64,000 nt of DNA from a virus: the IMG/VR virus record IMGVR_UViG_3300008997_000013, positions 1-64,000 of that record, one strand, 5' to 3'. Under the pieces are notes generated by a model. That model saw nothing but the letters and a program-made list of their open reading frames with translations. It was not told the DNA's origin and searched no databases. Shown one piece after another: positions 17,163 to 24,316 of the stretch. Each line of letters begins with the position of its first letter. Position 1 is the stretch's first letter. The translations under genes were made by a program, and so were the position numbers.

Positions 17163-20122
17163 TCCAGTCCAGTCTCTTCGACCAAATGGCAGATCTCGCG
17201 AAGCCCCGGCTCACCAAGAAGCCCTGGATGGAGACGGTAGAGCTCATCTTGGGGGTGCCTGATCTCATCCCCCAGGTGATTCAGGAGTGTATCGAATCCG
17301 GCATCTACGGGCTGGATTTGGAGACCTCCGGCCTGGACCAACGTGCGTTTCCCAACGATACGGGGGAGCTCGAGACGGTCGACAAGATCGTCGGCGTATG
17401 CATCGCTCCGACGACCTCCAAGGGCTACTACTTCCCGGTTCGACACAAGGACCAGGGAGCGGAAGCCAACGTGCCGGTCCGTCTCATCAAGGAGATGATC
17501 GAGAAGATCCAGGAGGGGAAGGCGGTCGCGGTGTTCCACAACGCCAAGTTCGACCAGAAGTTCCTCAAGTACGATCCCTGTGGGGCCATTGGGGAGTGGG
17601 ACGAGCCGGATACCTGGCACGACACCTGGATCCTTGCCTACCTCCGCAACTCTCGCCAGCGCCAGAAGGGTCTGAAGTTCCTGGCGGGGTCCGAACTCGA
17701 CCGAGAGATGTTCGAGCTCCATGAGCTCTTCCTCAAGGAGCGGGGGAAGAAAATCGACAAGGACTTCTCCAAGTTGGACCCCCTGTGGGAACCGGTCCTC
17801 TGGTACGCGGCTCCTGACGCCATCAACACCCTGGCCCTGTTCGAGATCCTCTATCCGGCGATCTCGGAGGAGGACCAGTTCGGCAACGCCCAGAACGTCA
17901 TCTACACGATCGAGAAGATCTGCTCTACGGCCACAATGTGGATGGAGCAGTGCCGGATCTTCATCGACCGGAAGAAGCTCGAAGAGCTCATCCGCCTGGG
18001 GCAGCAGGAGTGGTGGGAGTGCGTCAACAAGGTCTACGATGAGGTTTCTGCCGCTCTTGGGCGGGACGCCCGCCCCGCTTGGCTGGGAGAGATGGGGCGC
18101 ATCTTCAACAAGGATGTGATCTCCCCCAACTACGGGGAGGTCCGAGCGATGGCTCTGACCCGTGTAGCAGAGCCGGCCAGGCCTTCCATCACCAAGTCCG
18201 TCCCTGGTCTGGTGAACAAGAAGCAGCGGGAAACGGTTCACTTCCCCCACACCTACGACATCACGATCCCCGCCTCTCTGGGGCTCCTGCTCCGTGAGAT
18301 GAACGTCCCTGGCCTGGTCCCCACGGAGAAGTCCGGACAGGTCAAGACGTCGAAGGACGTGCTGGACAAGGTCATTGAGGACCAGGGCGAGACGCTGCCT
18401 TGGATGAAGTCGGTTCGCCGCTTCCGGCAGATCACCAAGTCCCTGGGCACCACCCTGCTCAACATCTACAAGGACTCCTCCCCGGAGCGGGCCCCTGACG
18501 GGTGTGTCTGGGCCAACTTCAATGGTCTGAAGACGGATACGGGTCGGTTCTCCACCCCCACGCCACGGGACAAGAAGAACTTCCACGGCCAGGTCAACTG
18601 GAACGTCCAATCAACGACGGCCACCTACGACAAGAGCCTGCCTGCCTGTTCCTACCGACAACGCGAGGTGGTGGCGGCCAAGCCCAGCTACATCTTCTTC
18701 GCGATCGACTACTCGGGCGTAGAGCTCCGGATCGTCACCAACCTCTCCGGCGAGCCCAAGTGGGTGGCGGAGTTCTTCCGGTGCGCTCCGTGTGGTCTGG
18801 AGTTCGATCGGGGAACAGAACCTCCACCGTTCTGCCCCGAATGTGGGTCCAACAAGATCGGGGACCTACACACGCTCACCGCTATCGGGATCTACGGGTC
18901 AAGCGATAAGCTCAAGAGACAGACCGGCAAGATCGTCAACTTCCTCCTCTGCTATGGGGGCTCAGGAATCGCTGTCCAGAGGTCCACTGGGTGCAACGAG
19001 GAGGAGGGCTGGCGCATCAAGAACCAGTTCGACAAGACCTACCGGGGCCTGCAGGCTTGGTGGCGCGCCCAGGAGCGTCTGGCGAAGAAGCAGAAGTACG
19101 TCACCACGGCGTTCGGCCGGAAGTATCCGGTTCCCGACATCGACCACGAGTACAACAAGTTCCGGTCCAAGGCCAAGCGGAACGCGGTCAACGGGCCTGT
19201 ACAGGGAACCTCCGCTGACATCATGAAGCTGGCGATGGGCCTCCTGTATCGGGAGTTCAAGCGCCGGGGATGGATCAACCGGGGGCCGGGCCTTGAGGAC
19301 CTGGTTCGGATGGTCCTCACCATTCACGACGAACTCGGGTTCGAGATCCATGAGTCCATCGTAGACGAGGCCATCCAGGTCATCTGCGATATCATGTGTC
19401 GCAAGACGGTCGGCCAGCTGGGGTGGTTGATTCCCCTCAAGGTCGACGTTGAGTTTGGCGCCAACTGGACCGTCCCCAACAACCTCACCGAGATGTCCTA
19501 CAACAAGGGTGGTGGTGACTGGACCCCCTATCTGGCCAAGGTCTTCCCGACCTACTATGCCAACTACCTGGAGCACGGGGGGACCCCCGTAGCGGAGAAG
19601 GAGGAGCCGCCCCCCTCGGACGACAACGGAGGAGGTGCTCCCAGTGAGGGCCCTCCGGGTCCCGATCACCCCGATGCCTGCACCACCTGCAGCGGGCATG
19701 GCTACACTCCGTTCGAGGACTCCTGTTCCAAGTGCGAGGGTTCGGGTTTCCGCGCAGACGGTAACTCCAACCCTCCGGATGGATCATCGGGAGGCAGTTC
19801 AGAGATTCCCTCCCCGGTTCCCCCGCCTTCTTCCACTGTTGGACAGGATGGCTTGGGTTCTGTGGCTTCTCCGCGAGGCCACTCTCGGGAACCGGGGAAG
19901 GTTTCTCGGGTCGGAGATGGGCGAGAGTTCGTCTACAAGATCCAATCTCATCTGCTGACTCCCGACAACGCCGAGAAGTTGGCCCGTGTGGTCCAACGGT
20001 GTCAGGGTCGAGGCACGGATTCTGTTCGGATCCAGAGCACTGGGGGTACTGATCTCTTGGGCCATCCCGTCCGCGTCGCTCTGGATGAGTTCAAGATCAT
20101 TGCCCAGTACGAGGGTCTGTAA
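17159..20122 (+). CDS. Family A DNA polymerase with 3'-5' exonuclease, zinc-ribbon insertion and C-terminal extension
   Basis: 987 aa. The exonuclease starts at GLDLETSG (D53, E55), continues with 'VFHNAKFDQKFL' and ends with 'YAAPDAINTL'. The polymerase core has motif A DYSGVELR (D517), motif B 'KRQTGKIVNFLLCYG' near 590, and motif C IHDE (H723-E725). Unusual: a four-cysteine ribbon (C542, C545, C559, C562) sits between the motif A strand and DLHT, where related enzymes have only a short loop. After the core (about residue 810) comes a Pro/Gly/Ser-rich linker holding a DnaJ-like CTTCSGHG...CSKCEGSG pair, then a 65-residue domain starting 'EFVYKIQSHLLTPDN'. Replicates the phage genome; ATGA overlap with the primase gene. 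Confidence 0.93.
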   Translation: MIQSSLFDQMADLAKPRLTKKPWMETVELILGVPDLIPQVIQECIESGIYGLDLETSGLDQRAFPNDTGELETVDKIVGVCIAPTTSKGYYFPVRHKDQGAEANVPVRLIKEMIEKIQEGKAVAVFHNAKFDQKFLKYDPCGAIGEWDEPDTWHDTWILAYLRNSRQRQKGLKFLAGSELDREMFELHELFLKERGKKIDKDFSKLDPLWEPVLWYAAPDAINTLALFEILYPAISEEDQFGNAQNVIYTIEKICSTATMWMEQCRIFIDRKKLEELIRLGQQEWWECVNKVYDEVSAALGRDARPAWLGEMGRIFNKDVISPNYGEVRAMALTRVAEPARPSITKSVPGLVNKKQRETVHFPHTYDITIPASLGLLLREMNVPGLVPTEKSGQVKTSKDVLDKVIEDQGETLPWMKSVRRFRQITKSLGTTLLNIYKDSSPERAPDGCVWANFNGLKTDTGRFSTPTPRDKKNFHGQVNWNVQSTTATYDKSLPACSYRQREVVAAKPSYIFFAIDYSGVELRIVTNLSGEPKWVAEFFRCAPCGLEFDRGTEPPPFCPECGSNKIGDLHTLTAIGIYGSSDKLKRQTGKIVNFLLCYGGSGIAVQRSTGCNEEEGWRIKNQFDKTYRGLQAWWRAQERLAKKQKYVTTAFGRKYPVPDIDHEYNKFRSKAKRNAVNGPVQGTSADIMKLAMGLLYREFKRRGWINRGPGLEDLVRMVLTIHDELGFEIHESIVDEAIQVICDIMCRKTVGQLGWLIPLKVDVEFGANWTVPNNLTEMSYNKGGGDWTPYLAKVFPTYYANYLEHGGTPVAEKEEPPPSDDNGGGAPSEGPPGPDHPDACTTCSGHGYTPFEDSCSKCEGSGFRADGNSNPPDGSSGGSSEIPSPVPPPSSTVGQDGLGSVASPRGHSREPGKVSRVGDGREFVYKIQSHLLTPDNAEKLARVVQRCQGRGTDSVRIQSTGGTDLLGHPVRVALDEFKIIAQYEGL

Positions 20123-20427
20123 TGAGAGACCGAGTCAAATCGCTCACCGACGAGAACGAGGACACCTATACGTGTGAGAACGAGCAGTTCTGGCCCCCTC
20201 CCGAGGCGTTCATCTATGAGAACGCCCAGGCCGTTCGAGCCGAGTGGGGGGATACTGTCTATGAGCGGTTCCGGGTCTGGGAGAGGGTCTGTGGTCTGAA
20301 GAGCATGAGCCATGACAAGTGCCTCGAGTGCCCTCACGTTCTCAAGAATGGGCAGAACAAGCGCAGACGGAAATCTGCCCTGCCCTCAGCTCAGGCTGTA
20401 GGTCCTGCGCGGAATCGGAAGAGGTAG
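20122..20427 (+). CDS. Small hypothetical protein with cysteines, 101 aa
   Basis: ATG 20122 overlaps the polymerase TAA (TAATG), so it is coupled to polymerase translation. Contains C18 and a 'CGLKSMSHDKCLECPHVL' cluster that may bind zinc, and a strongly basic tail (NKRRRKS, RNRKR) suited to nucleic-acid binding. No family recognised. Confidence 0.7.
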   Translation: MRDRVKSLTDENEDTYTCENEQFWPPPEAFIYENAQAVRAEWGDTVYERFRVWERVCGLKSMSHDKCLECPHVLKNGQNKRRRKSALPSAQAVGPARNRKR

Positions 20428-20451
20428 AGAGCCTATCCCGGCACTCCCTCC

Positions 20452-21495
20452 ATGAAGACCGGCGCTTCCCTGACAGTTGGAGATAGGACTTCCCCTCTGG
20501 AGGCGGACCTCCTGGTTTCCATGGCGAGGGATCACTCCTTGATCGGGAAGGCTGTTCGGGTCTCCCCTGTAGCGGAAGGGAGACTCCAGAAGCGACGCGG
20601 GGAGACCGGAGAGATCACCGGCGTAGTCGTTCGGTACGGAGAGGTCGTCTGCTACGAAATCTCGATCGACGGAGACACCTACAACGCGACCCTCAAGGAT
20701 GTCTTCACCAACCGACAGGTCCTTGAGGATATCCAGCCGGCGACCTCGGAGATAGCCAAGGTCCAGGAAGCCCTGGCTCACTGGATGCAGCCCCGGACCT
20801 ACTGGGAGTCGCGGATAGACGGGTTGGAGAACCTGTTTTTCGAGATGGCCTCCCTCTCCTTGGATGTCCATATGGACATCACAGACGGGCTGAAAGTCAT
20901 CATCCCGAACGACTTCGGGGATATGGCCGTAGTTCCGGTGACTGTCACCCCCGTGCGGAACGCTTGGATGATGACCCTGGGGGTCTGCTGGGATCGTTCC
21001 CCCCGACCCTTCTCCAAAGGGGATGTAGCCAAAAGCCACTGGGTTCGTACCTTTGAGTTGACTCAGGAGGCGGCGGACTATCTGTGGAGAGAGAAGTCCC
21101 TGCCCTGGGGATTCGCTCTGGAGATCCTTGATCGGAACAAGCACCAGACCAAGAAGACCCTCCGGCCCCTGTTTGAGAAGACCATGCGGCGGGTCCTCGC
21201 GGAGTCCATGAAAGTCCTGGGCCGCCGGAAGGTCCTGGGTCCTGTTCATGTAGGGTTCTCCGATGTCCGCCTCCCGGCCACCGCTATTGGATTGACGGAG
21301 CCTCCTTCTGATCGACGCCCCTACACTGTGGTGTCGATATCCCCCCGCACTCTGAATGACCCCCACCAGCTACAGCAAGTGGTGCTCCACGAATGCATTC
21401 ACATAGCGGTAGCGTCTACAGGGGGCGAGCCTCACAACGCCGAGTTCATGAAGATGGCGGAGGCGCTGGGTCTCGACGAGGAATATCGCAACTGA
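20452..21495 (+). CDS. SprT-like zinc metalloprotease
   Basis: 347 aa. The C-terminal 45 residues hold HECIH (H313, E314, H317) with a third candidate ligand H328 in GEPHNAEF, the SprT/Spartan arrangement. The first 110 residues include a small beta domain ('GEITGVVVRYGEVVCYEISI', SH3-like) and the middle is helical. Spartan-type proteases cut proteins crosslinked to DNA; many phages carry SprT-like genes near replication genes. The leader 'GAGCCTATCCCGG' resembles the CTAT-type motif. Substrate unknown. Confidence 0.75.
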   Translation: MKTGASLTVGDRTSPLEADLLVSMARDHSLIGKAVRVSPVAEGRLQKRRGETGEITGVVVRYGEVVCYEISIDGDTYNATLKDVFTNRQVLEDIQPATSEIAKVQEALAHWMQPRTYWESRIDGLENLFFEMASLSLDVHMDITDGLKVIIPNDFGDMAVVPVTVTPVRNAWMMTLGVCWDRSPRPFSKGDVAKSHWVRTFELTQEAADYLWREKSLPWGFALEILDRNKHQTKKTLRPLFEKTMRRVLAESMKVLGRRKVLGPVHVGFSDVRLPATAIGLTEPPSDRRPYTVVSISPRTLNDPHQLQQVVLHECIHIAVASTGGEPHNAEFMKMAEALGLDEEYRN

Positions 21496-21498
21496 GGT

Positions 21499-21544
21499 TT
21501 CCCCTCCCCACCCTGGGACGTAACTCTGGGGCAGGAGGGAGAAT
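21499..21544 (+). promoter_or_regulatory. GACGTAAC leader hairpin before 21545
   Basis: CCCTCC (21502-21507) pairs with GGAGGG (21534-21539), which is the Shine-Dalgarno; inner CCCCA can pair with TGGGG. GACGTAAC (21517-21524) lies between the arms. A clear example of the family with the ribosome site buried. Confidence 0.65.
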
Positions 21545-22006
21545 ATGCGATACGACCCCCGGAGCTTTTCCGACCGTTGCAGCTTGGCTCGTGAGCTGAT
21601 CACCAAGCTGGAAAGCTGTGGGTTCTCCCCGACGGAGATCCCCGGAACTCAGGAGAAGGTCTATCAGCGCCAGGTGCCCAACACCTCCCTGTGGATCACC
21701 GTCTACACGACGGTCGTGGTCGACTCCTTCGATCCCAACGGCGCGCTTTGCGTCCGGACATCTGGTTCCGACGCCATCCGCGTGGTTCTCCTTCACACCA
21801 AGAACCGTACTCGGGGTGTCGGGAAGGAGAGGCGGGTGAATCGGACGGGCACGATCCCGCGGATCACCCACCGGATGCACGAGAGGATGCGGGACGCCTA
21901 CCTGAAGGCTCTCGAGACCGAGCGTTGCTCCAGCTGCGGGAGCGCCCTCTTCCTCTCCAAGAAAAAGAACCAGGTCTGTGCGGACCTCTGCTGGAAGAAC
22001 CGATGA
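21545..22006 (+). CDS. Hypothetical protein with C-terminal zinc site, 153 aa
   Basis: ATG 21545 behind a GACGTAAC leader. The N-terminal part is a mixed fold ('SLWITVYTTVVVDSFDPNG') and the last 30 residues carry CSSCG and 'CADLCW', a four-cysteine zinc ribbon. The middle is basic (NRTRGVGKERRVNRT). Nucleic-acid binding is plausible. Ends with ATGA overlap into the next small gene. Confidence 0.75.
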   Translation: MRYDPRSFSDRCSLARELITKLESCGFSPTEIPGTQEKVYQRQVPNTSLWITVYTTVVVDSFDPNGALCVRTSGSDAIRVVLLHTKNRTRGVGKERRVNRTGTIPRITHRMHERMRDAYLKALETERCSSCGSALFLSKKKNQVCADLCWKNR

Positions 22007-22197
22007 GCAAGAGAAGCCTACAAATCCTGGTCCGCCGCACTCGGGGAGGGCACGCCATGAACCTGGTCCGAGAGCGGATCTCTGAGATGTCGGATGAGGA
22101 GGCTCGTCAGTGGCTCGTTCTCTTCCAAAACGTCCAAACCCAGGCGCAGCAGGAGGGCGAGTCGAACGTCCGTCGGAGGTATCCGTGGCATCGGTAG
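22003..22197 (+). CDS. Small basic helical protein, 64 aa
   Basis: ATG 22003 overlaps the upstream TGA (ATGA). The product starts MSKRSLQILVRRTRGG and continues as one or two amphipathic helices ('LVRERISEMSDEEARQWLVL'). The coupled start and the fit between neighbours make it a real gene. Function unknown. Confidence 0.7.
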   Translation: MSKRSLQILVRRTRGGHAMNLVRERISEMSDEEARQWLVLFQNVQTQAQQEGESNVRRRYPWHR

Positions 22198-22964
22198 ACG
22201 ACCTGATCATGAACTGGTCCAAGGGACCCAAGACCCCCACCACCAAGAAGGCTCCTCCTCCGGCAGAGCCGGCCAGGGACACCTCGGAGCTCGCGGCAGC
22301 CCAGGCGCTTCGCAAGGCCCTCCTGGAGCTGGAGTCCGCAGGCAAGGAGTATCCCAAGCAGACTCACTGGATCCCCCTGGTCCGCAAGGCCCTGGGACGG
22401 AGCCGTCTGCGCCGGAGCCTGTTCGACAAGGTCGTGGCTGCGGGAATCCAGGCCAAGCTGTTCAAGAAGGATGGCGAGTACCTGTTCATCCCCCCAGAGA
22501 CCAAGGAACCGGCCAAGAAGCCTCCCTCCAAGAGGACGGAATCCCCTGGGATCCGGATTCCGGAAAAACCCAAGGCTCCCTCTCCCCACCGGATCATGGA
22601 CTGCGGGCACCCCAACTTCCAGAGAGTCCCCAAGGAGGGAACCGAGGACGAGGAGTATCTCTGCAACCAGGTACGTCCTCGGAACGTTCGCCGGTTCAAC
22701 GGCCCGGAGGACTGCTATATGTGCTCCGCAGGGCTCCCTGGGAAGCCCCAATACCAGAAGGGGGAGTACCGTAGCCCCGTTCCTCTGGGGAACCGTAGGA
22801 CGGCCTCCAAGGACTCCCATACAGGCTTTCCTGGCCTGTGTGCAGACCCTGAGACCGGCTTCTACATCGGGGGGGTTGGGAACAACTGCAGACTCTACCA
22901 TGACGGACCGGAACGCTGTGTAGCGCACGCTCCTCGGGAAACCAAGACCGGTAAGGACACGTAG
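22185..22964 (+). CDS. Basic protein with possible winged helix and cysteine-rich C-terminus
   Basis: 259 aa from GTG 22185, chosen because CGGAGGT lies 4-5 nt upstream; the ORF stays open 75 nt farther but with no ribosome site. Residues about 75-110 ('PLVRKALGRSRLRRSLFDKV... AKLFKKDGEYLFIP') look like a small winged-helix DNA-binding unit. The C-terminal half has cysteines in 'MDCGHPNF', 'CNQVRP', 'CYMCSAG' and 'CADP', suggesting one or two zinc sites. Located between replication genes and rIIA. No firm family. Confidence 0.7.
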   Translation: MASVDDLIMNWSKGPKTPTTKKAPPPAEPARDTSELAAAQALRKALLELESAGKEYPKQTHWIPLVRKALGRSRLRRSLFDKVVAAGIQAKLFKKDGEYLFIPPETKEPAKKPPSKRTESPGIRIPEKPKAPSPHRIMDCGHPNFQRVPKEGTEDEEYLCNQVRPRNVRRFNGPEDCYMCSAGLPGKPQYQKGEYRSPVPLGNRRTASKDSHTGFPGLCADPETGFYIGGVGNNCRLYHDGPERCVAHAPRETKTGKDT

Positions 22965-22965
22965 G

Positions 22966-23112
22966 ATGAAACCGCAACTCGTGCAGCGCCAAGTCGTATC
23001 CACCGGAGGTCTGCAGAAGGCCCGGTTTGGGATCTCCGACCGCACCAAGGCCCGTGTCTTCCGGATTCTGCGGAGTGCTCTACACAGGGTGTCTGTCCTG
23101 GAAGGAAGCTAA
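22966..23112 (+). pseudogene. Orphan 5' fragment of the rIIA-like gene
   Basis: A 48-codon ORF whose first 39 residues align with the start of the complete rIIA-like gene at 24317: shared 'GGLQ', 'FGI' and 'FRILR' at matching spacing. Homology ends near 23080, exactly where the minus-strand endonuclease ORF stops; the last nine codons are read from endonuclease DNA. GC of the first 39 codons is 61% here and 50% in the complete gene (hand count), so this orphan looks like the phage's own older start. Confidence 0.75.
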
Positions 23113-24168
23113 TCTTTCGGGGTCGAATGGCTTTTCGACCAAAGGCCAGTCTTCTTTTTGGAATATCCTCAGATCCACTTTATGCTCACCCAGTACCTTG
23201 TGCATTTTGGCTTTGGCTTCTTCTGGGAAATATCCCTTGACCTCTATGTAGATACCAAATGTTGGAATATAGAAGTCAGGCGTGTATCTCCGGTGTCCTG
23301 CGTAGCAGAGACTATGTCGTTCCCATAAGACTCCGCAACGGTGAAGCCATTCAGCGACCCGTTTCTCCCAAGTCCCTTGGACAAGGGATATGGTGTCCCC
23401 GTTCTGGACCTCATACCAAATACACCGGTTCTTGTAGTTGTTTCCCACCATGCGTTTGGAGTGGAACTCCCGGATGGGGGTGCTCCTCGGTGAGGCATAG
23501 AATTCTCTCAAAGATGCTATACGTTTTCTCTCAGAGATGGCTCGCTTTTCTGAGAATGCGGGCCCCATGCGCTTGGCGTTCCAGTCCTGGAGGTTAGCCC
23601 GGGCGGTCGTCCGAGCTGTTTCTGAACGAGCACTCTGCCAAAATTCTAAGGTCCCCTTGAGGAGTCGGTTCCTGACCTGCTCTTTTTGCTCGGGAGAATA
23701 CCGTTCCCACTGTCTCCTGGCTTGCTCCCGGAGACGTACTCTCTCCCGTTCCCGTTCTTCTGGCGTCATGGCTGCACGCCGGGCTTTCTTCCCTTCCCGT
23801 AGGGGTCTCATGTACTCTTCGATTTCTTGGGGAGATCTCTGATCCCAGCGTTCTTGATTCCCTCGAAGAAGCTGTTGGAGGACCCGTTCTTGATCTTCCC
23901 CGCCACAGGCCCATTGGTGCTTCGCTGAGCAACTACTCGAACAGTATTTGGAGTTGGTTGTATCCTTCCCACATCTGAAGCAAGCCTTCAAACGCTTTAT
24001 TCTACCGTGGTTCCTCTGGCACTCCTGGGAGCAAAAGGCGATCCGGTTCGCATGCTGGGTGCCGCACTCAAGGCAATCCTTGACCTGTTCAGGGTGCCTG
24101 TCAATTTTCCGGCACTTCCCAGAGCAATAAAGAACTCCTGCTCTTGAGGTGGCTCCCCCGCAAACCAC
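23080..24168 (-). CDS. Zinc-finger homing endonuclease, PD-(D/E)XK/Vsr-like
   Basis: 362 aa if GTG 24168 is the start. N-terminal half: repeated treble-clef-like fingers (CSGKC, 'CLECGTQHANRIAFCSQEC', 'CFRCGKD...YCSSSC'). Middle: long charged helix. C-terminal nuclease core: 'WEKRVAEWLHRCGVLWERHS' then 'YTPDFYIPTFGIYIEVKGYF', the D-x(n)-ExK signature. The frame stays open to 24285 and encodes another finger (C..C...YCSRKC) that spans the proposed start, yet there is no ATG, GTG or TTG in that extension. The true start is therefore unclear. AT-rich, opposite to its neighbours, and inserted between an orphan rIIA start and the intact gene. Confidence 0.75.
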   Translation of the reverse strand: MVCGGATSRAGVLYCSGKCRKIDRHPEQVKDCLECGTQHANRIAFCSQECQRNHGRIKRLKACFRCGKDTTNSKYCSSSCSAKHQWACGGEDQERVLQQLLRGNQERWDQRSPQEIEEYMRPLREGKKARRAAMTPEERERERVRLREQARRQWERYSPEQKEQVRNRLLKGTLEFWQSARSETARTTARANLQDWNAKRMGPAFSEKRAISERKRIASLREFYASPRSTPIREFHSKRMVGNNYKNRCIWYEVQNGDTISLVQGTWEKRVAEWLHRCGVLWERHSLCYAGHRRYTPDFYIPTFGIYIEVKGYFPEEAKAKMHKVLGEHKVDLRIFQKEDWPLVEKPFDPERLASFQDRHPV

Positions 24169-24316
24169 GCAAAAGGATCTCCGAGGGGGTTTCCTGGCAG
24201 GGTCTTTTTGGAGGCATTTTCGGGAACAGTAAGGGGTCCCTCTTCCGCGGCTGTGGGGTTTTGAGCAGATGATACAAGTTTTACTTCAAAACCGTAAATA
24301 AGGTTGAGGACTGCCT

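Noticed and set aside
17105-18610. 501-codon minus-strand ORF opposite the polymerase
   Set aside because: Opposite strand of the exonuclease and polymerase N-terminal region with intact motifs; no start signal.
18780-18870. Intein in the DNA polymerase
   Set aside because: The insertion is only about 30 residues with four cysteines and no intein splice blocks; it is a zinc-ribbon-like loop.
19755-19775. GGTAAC within the polymerase C-terminal linker as a leader element
   Set aside because: It lies inside an intact ORF with no ribosome site or start downstream, as do the copies at 28331, 47720 and 59292; chance occurrence in coding sequence.
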